Below are positions 23,091 to 34,769 of a stretch of DNA of 64,000 nt, in pieces. The position numbers and the translations under genes were made by a program. Position 1 is the first letter of the stretch, and each line of letters opens with the position of its first letter. Below the pieces are notes generated by a model. That model worked only from the letters and a program-made list of their open reading frames with translations. It made no database searches and had not been told where the DNA came from. The stretch covers positions 1,005,228-1,069,227 of the forward strand of contig MNCI01036463.1 in NCBI GenBank assembly GCA_015680685.1. Direction: 5' to 3'. Source of the DNA: Gnetum montanum (taxonomy: Eukaryota > Streptophyta > Gnetopsida > Gnetales > Gnetaceae).

Positions 23091-23290
23091 TGGTGTATTC
23101 TATAAATGAGTAGTAACATATAAAGCACTTACAAAAAGTATTGCAAACTACAAGGCAGTATTATTTGTATATTTAGCTATCCAAGAATTCCTTTTGGCAA
23201 TCAAAGATCCAATATTTGGATCATCTAATAACCCTCTTAGGATCCCACTTAGTGGGATAAGAACTATAGCTTTGGATGATGATAATTTTA
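23090..23290 (+). repeat. Second RTE 3' end, opposite orientation
   Basis: On the plus strand GGATCCCACTTAGTGGGATAAG is followed by a TAGCTTTGG segment and ATGATGATAA near 23238-23285. This resembles the RTE 3' terminus (ATCCCAC-TTA-GTGGGAT hairpin plus short tail). It points opposite to the LINE at 20870-23090. Gypsy coding sequence resumes directly after it. Confidence 0.5.
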
Positions 23291-23910
23291 TAGTGTCACG
23301 AGTTTGTATATTAGTAGACATAGTAAAGATTGTAGCAGTGCAAGATTACTCTATTCTATTGTCTATTATAGAGGTTTAGAGTTTGTTGAAGATGATAGGT
23401 AATTATCATAGATTTATGAAGCATTTCTCTATGATAGAATCTCCTTTGATTTAGTTATTAAGGAAGGAAGTTAATTTTACTTGGAGCTTAGCTTGTTAGA
23501 TAGCTTTTGATGAGCATAAATTGATTATTGTTGCTTTGTTAATTTTTCCTACATAAGGATGCTTATATGATGTATGCACTGATGTCTCAAGTGATGGATT
23601 TGAATGTGTATTGATGTAGGATGGATAGGTAGTGACATATGATTTCCCATGAGACTTAATATCTAGTGCATGATTTGGAGTTAGAAGTATTGGTGTTTTT
23701 CTTAGAGATTTAGCAACATTATCTCTATGAAGGACAAGTGACTATATGGATAGATTTTGAAAGCCTCTAATATCTTATGAGTTGGAAATAGTTGAACTTG
23801 TGACAACTAAGATGAATGCAATTGTTCACTAATTTTGACTTCTCTATTAAGTGTAGGCTTGGTAAGACTAATTAGGTAGTAGATGCATGAAGTTGGTTAG
23901 CTAGTAGGCT
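23291..23910 (+). pseudogene. Ty3/gypsy RT end and RNase H after the LINE block
   Basis: VDIVKIVAVQDYSILLSI matches the RT segment VDPxKIxAV; then IGNYHRFMKHFSMIESPL matches GYYRRFVKDFSKIASPL, VNFTWSLAC and AFDEHK follow. RNase H shows YDVCTDVSSDGFECVLM (first Asp), VTIWIDFESL and NYxVDAxS near the end at about 23890. This is the continuation of the RT begun at 20440. Confidence 0.78.
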
Positions 23911-24929
23911 TAGTAGTTTGATCATTTTGTTTGATATGTATGATAGACTCTAGGTGTAGTAGTAGCAACATCCTTGATGTATAGAGTTAAGGTAATACAT
24001 TATTATTTATGGACTTGTTACCATAGACAACCAATGGATACTATAATAAGATGACTAAGTTTATGTTCTAGTAGCTCCTTGAGTCTAGTTCATGGATGAG
24101 ACATAAATTTGTTGATGAAAGTTGCATTTGGGTTGTGAGAAGATGCACTAGAGTTTTAAATGTGCATATTGATGACTTGGTATATAGAAGAATATAGATG
24201 AATATGTTTCTCATTACCAAATCTATTAACATGTGAAAATAGAGTACAAGAGGTCCAAAGATTATTAACAAGTAGTGTCCAATGCACTAACCACATGAAG
24301 ATAAACATACACAAAGTTAACATATTTTTATTTATTTTTCAGTTGATGGATATATGTAAACTATTTTGGCCCCAACTCACCTTTATTTTGCATAAATTTC
24401 TTTATTTTGAGTATGAATAATGACTTCTCAAGTTTTCCAAGTATGTCCCTCATCATTTCCTATAAATTAGAAGGTCATACATAAATAAAATGGCCTATTT
24501 TGAAGGCAATAATGTTGTTGTTTACTTTTCTTTACAATTTCATGACTTTCATATTCCTCTGTTCTTTCATTTACACAACCATGACTAATATCAACTTTCA
24601 TCTTCAATTATTTATCCATCATCATAGTCATCATTACAATCAAATTATGAGATAGTCATAATATTAAATGCATTATTAAAACTTCAATAACTTATTTTCT
24701 CATAATATAGAATTTCAAACATTATAGGATTATGACATTTAGAAAATTAAAAGTTAAAGCTACATAGGTTAATCAAATTACTTTTAAATCAATTCAATTT
24801 ATCTATAACACATTCTTATTGGTAACATCATTAATTAGTTTTTTCAAAATTTTTATCATGTAACATTAACAAGTGAAGTAATTCAAGAAGAAGTTTTTAA
24901 TAAAATTAGCATTAGAATTAGCCACCATG
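23911..24929 (+). other. Possible integrase relic and unassigned AT-rich sequence
   Basis: Just after RNase H, at 24100-24180, IWVVRRCTRVLNVHIDDLV weakly recalls the pre-integrase VLRFRGRLCVPD segment, which would be expected here. Nothing else is recognisable up to the copia gag start, and no integrase DDE motif is visible. Confidence 0.35.
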
Positions 24930-25624
24930 AGCTATAATAAGGAAATAGATAAATGTTCCATTACTTCTATGGGACCTAGGATTTTATTCCCTAGAAAGAA
25001 CAATGAAAGAACTTCTAAAAGTTAATGAAGTATGGGATGTGATAGAACTTGAAAAAGCTCCTATAACAGTCATCCCAAAATGGGAAAATAAAGACAAAGA
25101 AGATCCTTTGACTAAAGAACTTCTAGAAGAAGAAAAGTAGAAGAGAAAAGATTCACACATAAGAATGATCATTATTTTCAATGTATTAAAAGAATATCTA
25201 AAATATTATGGTCAATAAAGACTACTAAAGAAGTATGGGAAAGATTAGGTTTAGATTATCTAGGCAATATCAAAAATTAGCATACAAAAGAATTGTTGTA
25301 TAGAATTCAGTTTGATAAATTAGAAATCAAAAGAGATGAAGACATTATCTTATTACAAGGATTTACACTAGCATAAAAAAAAATTAATGAATTAGGATGT
25401 GGCTTTACTCAGTACCAAAAAGTCCAAAAAATTGAGGCAGCTCTTTGTAATGATCCTAGATACTAAAACATGATAATGAACTTTTTAGAAAATAAAGAAT
25501 TCAAGAAACTCATTGGGGATAATATAGCTTCTTAAATCAAAAATCTTAAAGTCTGAAAATTGATAGAAATAATAAAAAATAAGTCTTCATATCCACTAGA
25601 GGAAGATGAATATTTAATAGAAGT
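24930..25624 (+). pseudogene. Ty1/copia gag (UBN2 type), truncated by LTR insertion
   Basis: LLKVNEVWDVIELEKAP, then TTKEVWERLGLDYLGNIK in a shifted frame, HTKELLYRIQFDKLEIKRDE and KKINELGCGF give the standard copia gag order. Several in-frame stops and at least one frameshift are present. The sequence stops abruptly at 25624, where the LTR TGATGAG begins. No continuation was found to the right. Confidence 0.78.
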
Positions 25625-26492
25625 TGATGAGTAGTGGATATTCCCAATGCCTAAACATACAAGTCACAAGTGTCTATGCATGATTTGGTCAAATTTTGTG
25701 GGCACCTCCTACCTGAGTGGCCTATGCCCTAGATAGTCAAACATGTGATTATTGGTTGTTGCTTTCCTAATCATATGTGTTAACTTCATCTATATGGCTA
25801 AGTGTGACTAAGATGTAAGATATTTATATTTATAATTTTATTATTTTTATCTTGAAAAGTCTTAAGCAAATGAGTAATTGAAATATTAAACTTTGACTAA
25901 TTAATCACTAAACAATCCTAAATGTAGAGTATCCATTCCCACTTTCTTTATACATCTTGAACTTATACCAATGCTATTGGATTACCAAGTGCTTATTGTT
26001 GGGGATACCAAGTATTCATTATTGGAATTACCAAGCGATAGTATATTATGCTTGAAGTGGTCGTACTCATGTTACTATAGAATAAAATATTATATTCTTA
26101 AGTATAGAAAAGTAAACTGCATGGAAATTTAAATGCTTGAAAATAAACTTAATATTAATTCAAGTGCTGCAATGGAGAGAAGAAATCTTGATTTTATTTT
26201 TGTCTTGCAACAGTGTCTAGGTACATCTTGCACTTGAATAAAACGCTATATAATTAATTCAATCCATGTTGTAGACACTCAAAGGGAAATTTCACTAAGT
26301 CTTATGAAAGAAAATTGTAAGACCTTGCTAGGAGAATGACCAAAAGTATCATAAATGTGGTCGGTGTACACATTTATATAGGCTTCAAGAGGATTAGTGT
26401 TGATGCATATGTGTCAACACATGCAAGGATGCATCAATGGGGATGTCTTAATGAGGTTACATTGAGGTAGCTGACTTATTGATACTTCATCA
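25625..26492 (-). repeat. 3' LTR (868 bp) related to the LTR at 4185
   Basis: On the minus strand it starts TGATGAAG at 26492 and ends CTACTCATCA at 25625. It shares with 4185-5139 the TATA region (TATATAAATG, 26371-26380), TCAAGTGCTGCAA, GAAGTGGTCGTAC and GTGGGAATGGAT. U3 here lacks the CTAATTATTAG array and instead has a 9-bp inverted repeat (TTGATGCAT...ATGCATCAA). The minus-strand polypurine tract TAGGGGAA lies at 26493-26500. Confidence 0.85.
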
Positions 26493-26849
26493 TTCCCCTA
26501 TGACTAACTAAAAACTTGTCATCGAATAAACAACATGGGATTGAGTTTCTTATAAAATTTACAGAAGTATAGAATTAAATGATTAACTAAAATAAACAAA
26601 TAAATAACTATTGAGTGCTATTTTGACTTATAATTTTCATGGATACAAAATTGGTTTAGTGTTTAAACAATTTAGACACTTTCACAAAAATGGAAGGTGC
26701 TAGCTAGATGGATTAAGATGGGATAAATTCTTCACACTATTCTTGGAGGTGAAGGCACCTATGAGATGGAGGATCCTTCATCACATTTATACTTTGCTAG
26801 AGGCGTACAATACCCTACTACTACTACTAAAACTTAGAAGACATATAGA

Positions 26850-29480
26850 AGTACCTTCATTTTCTCTTCATTGGTTTGTGGATCATGGAAAGTCCAGGTA
26901 TGTTCCATGGGCACAATAGTGTAGGGAACATCTCTTTCATGTTAATAAACCAAGCTATGAATTGTTTACATTCAAAGTCAAATGTATGGAATAGGTTTTG
27001 CAATTTTTTGTAGTCACTTATTCACCTAGCTAAGTTCTTAGCAATTGATCTTTGATTGGTAAAATTGCTTTTGAGGACTTCAAGCTCCACATTAGACACT
27101 TTCAACTTTTGTTTGATCTTTTTATGGAGCTTGAAATTATTCTCATAGAGAAGGTAGGAGTTCATCACCTACTTCCTTAACTCGAATCTTGGCCTTCCCA
27201 CTATTAGCATTGCCAAGTTTACATTTCAAAGGTTGATGAGTTCCATGTACTTAGTCATCTCCTTAATCTACAAATTCTTTAGGTGGATTTTTGCTTGATT
27301 CTAGGCATTGAGACAATGAAATATGGGCTACCACATACCTCCTTTTTACTAGAGTTGTTGGAGGACCTTGTTCACCTTCATCTTTGCCAACTTAATTTCC
27401 TTTTCATTAATTTCTTTGAGCATCTTGACCTGGTCCTTGCTGTGATTCTTGACTTATTGATACTTTAGGGTCTTATTTTTCTAGGCCTCAATCTCAATTA
27501 TGGTCTTTTGGTGAAGGGCACATAACTCCATTGAGAGATTTCTATTCTTTGTATCCAACCTCCTTAAATCTAGGTTTAACTTAGTAAGTTGTTCTTACTA
27601 CTGACAAATTCACTTGATCATTTGGTCCTTTTGTTGCTTAGCATTTTGTAGGTGATGATTGTCCTAGGTCACCAAAGGATTTTCTTTGCAAACTTGTTAA
27701 TGCTCATAGCTAGAGGAATTCATCATTTTCTCCAACAGTGATGCATTAAAGATTTCCATCTCCTTTGCATTCTTAGCCTCTTGGTATTTTTGCTAAAGTT
27801 GTTGCAAAGCTTCATCTCTAGTAAGCTCTGGCTTGAAAATTATAGGATCTAAGAAGTAGGCTTTGAGTTTTGCAACCTTAATGGCCAACTATCAATTGCT
27901 AATGATGGCCTCCTTGAGTTGTGCATTTGCTATTATTTGCTTGTTCCCTTTCTTTAGTAGCTATGATTAAGTAGTAAAAATATCTTTTGGAAGATCAAAG
28001 ATCTCTAAAATTGATTGCTTGACTCCCATCATTTGCTTCAATAGTTCTTCTTGCTAGGCTGTCCTCATCCCTCTACTTCTAGTTTCTACTAATGCTTATA
28101 CATTTGCCATGGTAGCAATATCAAAGACATATGTTGCATGAGCACTCAAGGCTTCTGCAATTTGGTCTACCACCACCTTTGCTATTTTTTTCTAGCCTTT
28201 GTGTGTCATGACTAGGACTATCATTCCCTTACCTTCTAGCATCACAAAGAAGACCGTTGCATTCTTAGAGATTTCAGAAAATGCTTATCCTAGGATGGAC
28301 ATAGTAACTTCTTTGGCATTTTGGTTAAAGAAAATAGGAGCTTGGTATGTATGTGAGGAGAACAATGGGATCATCTCATCATCTAGACAATTGATAATCC
28401 TTATGATCTCATTTAAGTGGCTCATGGTTAGCTCTACATAAAGGATTTTCCACCACCTTTTAAGGCTTGTTGTTGCAATTGTTATTCTCTAAGATTACTT
28501 AGATGTTTGGTAGCTACCAACATCTTTAGTATTATCTCCACTACTCTAGGTGATGGTGTTTGCTCCTCTCTTGAAGCTTGGCAGGTGCCTTATCCTTCAT
28601 CATCTCTTGCCATGATGCAATAGGATCTTTGCAAATCACATCATTGGAATAGCAAGCTACCTCTCTGCTTTTAGAAAATTTTCTTATAAGGAATAGAAAG
28701 GGGAGTGTGTTCTTATTCTTCTTGTTTTTCTTGAAATTCTTCTCTATTTCAAGGAAGATAAGTTGGGGTAGGTTCACTTGGAATTTTCTTCTTAGAGCTA
28801 TGCATGCCCTAGTGAAGAAGGTAGTCACCTTAGCCTTATTATTGAATTGAGGTGATAGATCATGATCTTAAAGTAGGCTCACTTTGCCTTGGTAAGAATA
28901 CTATACTTCTTATGATTCACTTCATAGCACCACTCAATCCATTCTTTCTTTGCTTTTGGATCTACTTGAGTAGAGATCTCTGCTAGCTTCATCCCCATGT
29001 TTGGGAATCTGAGGGCCTCTATTACTACCTCAACTAAATAGGGAATGGTGATGTGCTTTATCTTAATAATCACATCCCCTTATCTGTTGTTTCAAAAGAG
29101 GTAGGTTTCCCCCATGTACATTCTCCATTGGTGTAGAGAATGGACCATAGTGGAGACCCTTGTAGTTGTGTTCTCACCTCTTTTAGTGCAAGCTCTAAGA
29201 ATGATCCAAAATTTAGTTTATAATGGATGGAACATGAAATTTCTTTATTGTGAACCTTCTCTAGGTAGGCCTCTGTGAGTGTGACCTTAAGATTGGAATG
29301 CAGTCTTGGTACCTCATCCTGCCTAGATTATTCTATTGTTGTTATGGAAATATGGCAAATAGATTCCACCTTAGGCTTCTTGTATATGGGCCTAGTAGCA
29401 TGAGTTTCCTTGGTTTTTTACTTATGGGGTTGTTACAATAGTGGTTATTGTTATTCCCTTCCGCCACATGATCATTTTTC
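26850..29480 (-). pseudogene. Coiled-coil protein gene of a gypsy-type element
   Basis: The minus strand is nearly open over about 2.6 kb with scattered stops. The N-terminal part includes GDVIIKIKHITIPYLVEVV and VDPKAKKEWIEWCYEVNHKK (28879-29073). The middle part includes DEMIPLFSSHTYQAPIFF (about 28320-28370). The last roughly 300 codons are heptad-like and charged (LHKKIKQKLKVSNVELEVLK, 27070-27130), which suggests a long coiled coil. It lies in sense orientation just before the 3' LTR. I do not recognise the family; a gag-like structural protein is possible. No RT or integrase motif was found beside it. Confidence 0.6.
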
Positions 29481-31057
29481 CTTGGGTTGCGATGGCCCTC
29501 CTAAATGCGGTCCTTACTTAGGTGACATCTACGATTACAAACATAGCCCAAGATTAGTCTTTTAGATATAATGTTATTTTATTTGGATACCTTTCTTGGT
29601 TTGGTCAGGTTAAGTTTATTAGTTAAAAGTTAGAATTGTATTATTAAGTCCTTATTTAGTAATTGCAGGCATATGATATTATTTTATTCATGTTTTAATG
29701 GAGGTTGAATATTGATATTAACTCTTATGATCATTAGTTTAATATTATTTTAATATCTTATCTATGGGGTGTTAGAAAAATTTCTTGTGAAAACCAGCAT
29801 TTGATACCTCCATGATGTAAAGCATACCTTCAGAAGCTTGAGGATCAAAGAATGAATGAAAATAGATAGGTGGTTGAGGAGTTATGGCTTATGGAAGATT
29901 CTCAACTATGAGGAATTGCAAAAAATTCTTGTGCATTTGGAAGAAAATGTGAAAGATAAGGTAAGTATTATGCATATTTCTAAGGCTTTTTTGCTATGGC
30001 AAAGGAGATGCATCAACGAGGTTGTGTTGACTAATCTAACTTTGATGATGGGAATGCATTGATGCACATGTTCACATCCATTTTTCTATTTAAGATATTG
30101 AGAAATTTTGAACAAGTTTGAGGTTGAAACAAGAGCCAAATCAAAGCTTAAAAGCTAGAAAATTATGGTAACAATGTAATTGAGAGTATGTTTTAAGAAA
30201 TTGGAGCATTATGATCATGTGGGATGAGTAAATAGAGGATGTTCCTTAAGCCAAATTAGCATAAAGGTGAATGATGCAGGCTATCTAAATTATTAAGGTT
30301 AAAATAAGATCCATTGTTATGGGGTTTAAATTAAAGAAATCCAAGAGATATGCAAGTGGGCCCTTCCCAAAGTAGGATTATGCCTAATATGCCTTTGCAT
30401 AACCTCATCATAAGAAGTCCATAGGAATCTTGGATGATGAATGGTTGTTTAAATTAAACATTGTACCCATGAGAGGGATTATCTTAGGATGATGCAAACT
30501 ATAAAACAAAATTATCAATTGACGATGATATGAGGTAGTGAGGTGAGAAAAAATGAAGTTCTAGAATGGTAGAGGAAAAATCTACATCATGATCGCATGG
30601 AATCCTTGGTGAAATACATGATTAAAATGGTCTAATATTGGTCTACTCTGAGTCTAGACTAAGTTCCTTCCTATAACAATCGCCTCGCATTGATGTATTC
30701 CTCCTCTCCTACCATCATGAGTCAATGACAACCACAAATGACAATAATCACTCTAAGAAAAGAAGAAAAGAGAAGAAAGAAGTAGTTAGGAGGAAATTTG
30801 GGCCTTAGTTAAAGAGGTGCCTTTATGCATGTGTAACATGTCTTTCCAGCCCTATAACATGTGCTTGTATCCCAAGAGATCTTTAGAGAGATATGCTTTG
30901 AATTCCCATTTTTTTAGGAACCACACCATATAGAGGCATACTTATTTTTGTGGTTAATAGTGGAAGTGATGATATATCTATGAGGATCCATAGAAATTAA
31001 GAAATAATTTTAGAAGAGAATATAATAAATCCCCTTAAGGTCACTTCCTTTTCCATT
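29481..31057. other. Unassigned sequence left of the first Tat element
   Basis: About 1.6 kb without recognisable domains. An open frame at 29856-30062 shows no known motif. It probably represents the interrupted 5' part of the element at 25625 or older target DNA. Confidence 0.4.
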
Positions 31058-34000
31058 TGTGACAACCAAAAATGTTAGTGGTTGAAACACCAAGAGGTTA
31101 GCAGGCACATAGCCTAATCCCGAACCCATGCGAGGGCCTTGTTGGATATGAAGATGAGATGCCCTAAATGGTTGTGTCAATTGAATAGGGACTAACAATG
31201 TGCTACATCAAGCAAGTGCTAAAGGGATTACATGGTGTTATTGATGGGCACCAGGGCTGTTTAGGCTAGTGCATAGTAGGGTGTCCTAGCCTAAGAATGG
31301 TAGTGTAAATGTGCAAATGCATGCGAAATAGTAAGAAAATGCAAGTGCTATGCTAAATGTCAAAGAAAAAGTACTTGAAAACATAATAGAACTTGAGAAT
31401 AGAAGTGCACCACCACAAATGAGGGGAGGGTAGCAATTGTGAGAAAGAGGTGAGAGTGGTACACAATGTACAGGTAGGTGTAGTAGTAGTGTAGTCATAG
31501 TCTCTAGGGGGCTATGAAACTAAGAATTGTCATGGAGTCTGAGCCTATGGAGTTGGCTAACATGGTGTTTCATAGGCCAAAGTGGTGAACTATGCACTAG
31601 ATGGCATGCATCAGTGACCGTAGGTGTCCCAGGGTATGCCAAGATGTCAAATGTGCTTAGGTGTAAGGAGAGTTGGAGTGCTAGTTGCACTAGAAGATCG
31701 TTAACTTTTCCCACTACTAGATGAAGATGCCATCCAAATGCAAAATTTTCCTACTAAAATGCCAAAGTTCTAACCCCTAAAATGTGAGGCACAGGGACAT
31801 TTATAGGGCTAGGGTTAGCGTGAAATGTAGATTGGATGTCATGTGGCATGAGGGTATATGGGGCTATGCTAGACCTAGCTACACTTCCATGGGAGTAGTA
31901 AGTGCTACACTTTAGTGCACTATAATGAATCACTAGAGACTACTAAAATATGACTACACTGCCAAGACTACATATGCCAAAGTTTGAATGACCACAATGT
32001 ACCTACATATAGTGCAAAAAATAGTGCAACTTGGAGGCTATGCTTCAGGACTATGTCTTTCCCTCTTTTAACTAGGGTCAAACATAGGTACAATTTAGGG
32101 GCAAATGGGGGTGGGGGAAAAAGTGATTAAAATTGTTGATCTTGCTTGCCAAAGGAATGTTGGAGCCCAGTGGAAGGCTAATGCTAAGTTTTGAAGGCTT
32201 TTGGAGGCTATCGGAGGCTTTGTTGCAGTGCTATGCTGGCTATGCTCTAGAGTATAGCCCAACACTTGAACAAAGTTTGCAAAATTTGATGTCCAACACT
32301 GGCTATGCTTGTTATGCTCTAGAGTGTATTAGAGGGTAGTAGGGATACTTATAAAAATTTTGCCCAAATTTGATCTTCTTTCACATTACGCTGGCTATCC
32401 TCTACAACGTAGCAAGAGGGGTAACCTCAAGTTAGAGAATCTACCAAATTGTTCCTCCACTTTGAGCTAGCTTGATAACTTTTGGCTTGATACTTGAGAA
32501 AAATCACCATGAAAGTGTCTGCTATGTTGACTACACTCTAGAGTGTAGAAGGTAGAATAAGAGCATAGCACAACACTTAGAAAAATTTTTGTGCAACTAC
32601 TATCGACACTTGGAGAATTTTGCAAAATAGGGCTTATGATACATGCTATGCTGGCTACACTCAAGAGTGTAGCACCAACACTTAGAAGAATTTGCCAAGT
32701 TTTGACACTTAGAAAAATTTGTAGTTGCAATGCTAAAGCCCGAAATTGGTGGTGTTTCATTAGCCCCTCTTTGTTGACATCCATAGAAGTGGCTTGAGAG
32801 ACATTGACAAAGAATACAAAACACCACAGTAGGCACGACATTAACATTGCTCATTGGTATCTGATTAGATGACACTTCACCATGCTCAAGAGTGCTAAGG
32901 GAATAAAGTATGGTAGGGAGTAGGTTAAGGAGATGGACTAAGTGATAGCATGTGGGAGGGATGCCAATTATGTATGTAGTTGCAGAATGTGGCACCATGA
33001 TGGCTAGTCATCAAATCGTGATCCCTCATTAGAATGCTTGTAAGGGAGTCAATGTTCATGGAATAGGGATGGCTTGCCCTTAAAATTTTGACCTCTCATT
33101 AGAGTGATTATGAGAAGGTCAATGTAGATTTAGGGTTGGACCAGCTATGAAAGTGCAGCTTTGCTAATTTTTGCTTAGGAACTTATTTTGTCTTGTTCTT
33201 TTTTCTCTTTTTGTTGTTTTTTTAAGTTTTTGCTTTTTTTTATGAAATGCTAGCTATAAGATGCTTCTCATTGAGTGGATTGCATGGCACTCAATAGGCT
33301 TTTCTTAGAGGAAATTACATCACATTTGTAGGATAGGTGTTTTCTCCCTGGGATGAGTTGCATTACATTTGCTTAGGCTTTGACCAGCTCACAAAAGCTC
33401 CCCATGGAACAAGTTGCATTATGTTTGTCATGGGTTCTATAGTCAATTGAAAGAAGGGTGCTATGTGCATCAAATAAGCTTGTAGGGAAGGTGGCGAAAG
33501 GTAAGGTAAAGAAGGTAAATGCAAGTGGGTTATAGCAAGGATAGAGATGTGCACTCTCGATCGACTAGGCGAGTCAAATCAAGCACGTCAAAGCCATATG
33601 GTGCCTTGCCATTGTGATGAAATGTGCCTTTGAATGACCATCTCTGAGGCTTCATCCTATAAACAAAACATAGAGAAAACAAGAAAACAACCACACAACA
33701 TGAGAGATAAGAGCAAATTGCTAGTTGAGAAGGCACTATAAGTTCCATGAGTACTAGACTAGTTGCAAGAGATTGTAGTGCCAAAGTAGGAAGGCTAGTG
33801 TAGATGTTGGAGCTAGAAGGTTGTAAAAGCTCTAGCAACCACATTAGAAGTGAGAACCTAAGGGAGGTTAGTGAGGTGGCCAAAAGCAATGACAATGTAG
33901 GTGCTCAAGACTCCACACCAAGGACATGAGCTTAGAAATCTAGCAGGATGACCAGGAGCCACGTTGTTGGATGCACTTCCAAGCTCAGGCAATGGTGAGG

Positions 34001-34283
34001 GTTGGAGGATGGTAGTGTTGTGGCTAGGCCATAGTACTACTAGGACTCCAGTGGATGGTGCTAATGGTGAGAGCCCCAACCACTAATGAAACATCAAAGG
34101 TCAATAATGTTATTAGTATAGATGGGGGTGGTACTATTGGCAATGGTGGGGGGTAGCTCTGAAAGGTTAGCAAAATGCCCAAGGGCATTTCTAGAGGATT
34201 AGTAAAATGCTAAGGGCGATGATGTTGCAAATTTTCCAAAGGCCTTATCTTGACAATGTGAACATCATTCTGGAATTGCAACA
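31058..34283 (-). repeat. 3' LTR of Tat copy 1 (about 3.2 kb)
   Basis: Plus-strand ends are TGTGACAACC (31058) and GCAACA (34283), with polypurine tract GGGGTGGGA on the minus strand at 34285-34293. It is homologous to the LTR at 47792-50359: both ends, the AAACACC(A/G)AGAGGT segment and the TATA region correspond. U3 contains several TGCTATGCTGGCTACACTC-type palindromic units at about 32220-32670. Confidence 0.85.
31798..31805 (-). promoter_or_regulatory. LTR TATA box, Tat copy 1
   Basis: The minus strand reads AGCCCTATAAATGTCCC. The same context (AGCCCTATAAATACCCC) occurs in the copy 2 LTR, so this is the likely core promoter for the sense transcript. Confidence 0.65.
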
Positions 34284-34397
34284 TCCCACCCCACATAGCC
34301 TATCGAGATGTGGGTAGATGATAGAGGATGGGAAATATTTGTGCTCACTTGTTGGCATAACTATGGATGTTGAGCTATGCATGTTGAACTATGAACC

Positions 34398-34740
34398 TAG
34401 TTTAAGGTTCTAGTAGATCATGATATGTTATTTTATAGTCCTAGTAGATTGATATGTGCTAGTTTAATGTCATAGTAGATGGTGGATGTTGTGCCAGTTT
34501 AATTTCATGATGCAAGGACAAGCTGTGCCACTTTATAGTCATAGTAGACTATGCTGTAGATGCCAATTAAGTGTCATAGCCCAAGGATAATCTATACTAT
34601 TTTAACATCATAGCAGATGTTCTATGTTAGTTTAACATCATTGTAGACATTCTGTGCTAGTTTAACATTGTAGTGGATGTTCTATGCTAGTTTAACATCG
34701 TAGTAGATGTTCTGTGCTAGTTTAACATCGTAGCAAACAT
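34398..34740. repeat. Hairpin-repeat array A' (integrase/LTR junction, copy 1)
   Basis: Roughly ten degenerate units with a period near 30-40 bp, each with CTAGTTTAA then a short segment, GTAG and AGAYNTTC. This is the counterpart of the array at 50431-50800 and lies between the integrase end and the polypurine tract. Confidence 0.85.
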
Positions 34741-34769
34741 TCACTTGCCTTGCCTTTTATCAATGTGAG

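Larger units (their letters stand above)
18338..24270 (+). mobile_element. Chromovirus-like Ty3/gypsy element, split by LINE sequence
   Basis: Plus-strand order: LTR end GGTGTTACA with adjacent PBS, gag, zinc knuckle, protease, RT, then a foreign LINE block (about 20870-23290), then the rest of RT and RNase H. The RT and RNase H parts on either side of the block are complementary pieces of one protein, so the LINE sequence is an insertion. The GGTGTTACA-PBS junction recalls Del/Tekay-type elements. No 3' LTR was found. Confidence 0.75.
25625..29480 (-). mobile_element. Minus-strand LTR element with coiled-coil gene and no visible pol
   Basis: Its 3' LTR (25625-26492) and polypurine tract are clear on the minus strand. 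The adjoining internal region encodes a long coiled-coil protein instead of RNase H or integrase. The 5' LTR was not found before 31058, where another element starts, so its right end is approximate. It may be a non-autonomous relative of the element at 1-5139. Confidence 0.55.

Noticed and set aside
29856-30062. 68-codon frame near the left edge of Tat copy 1
   Set aside because: No known domain, no homolog elsewhere in the window, and length is expected by chance.
32467-32998. Minus-strand frames of 126 and 132 codons in the Tat copy 1 LTR
   Set aside because: They overlap each other in different frames within the LTR U3, show no domain, and have no counterpart in the copy 2 LTR.
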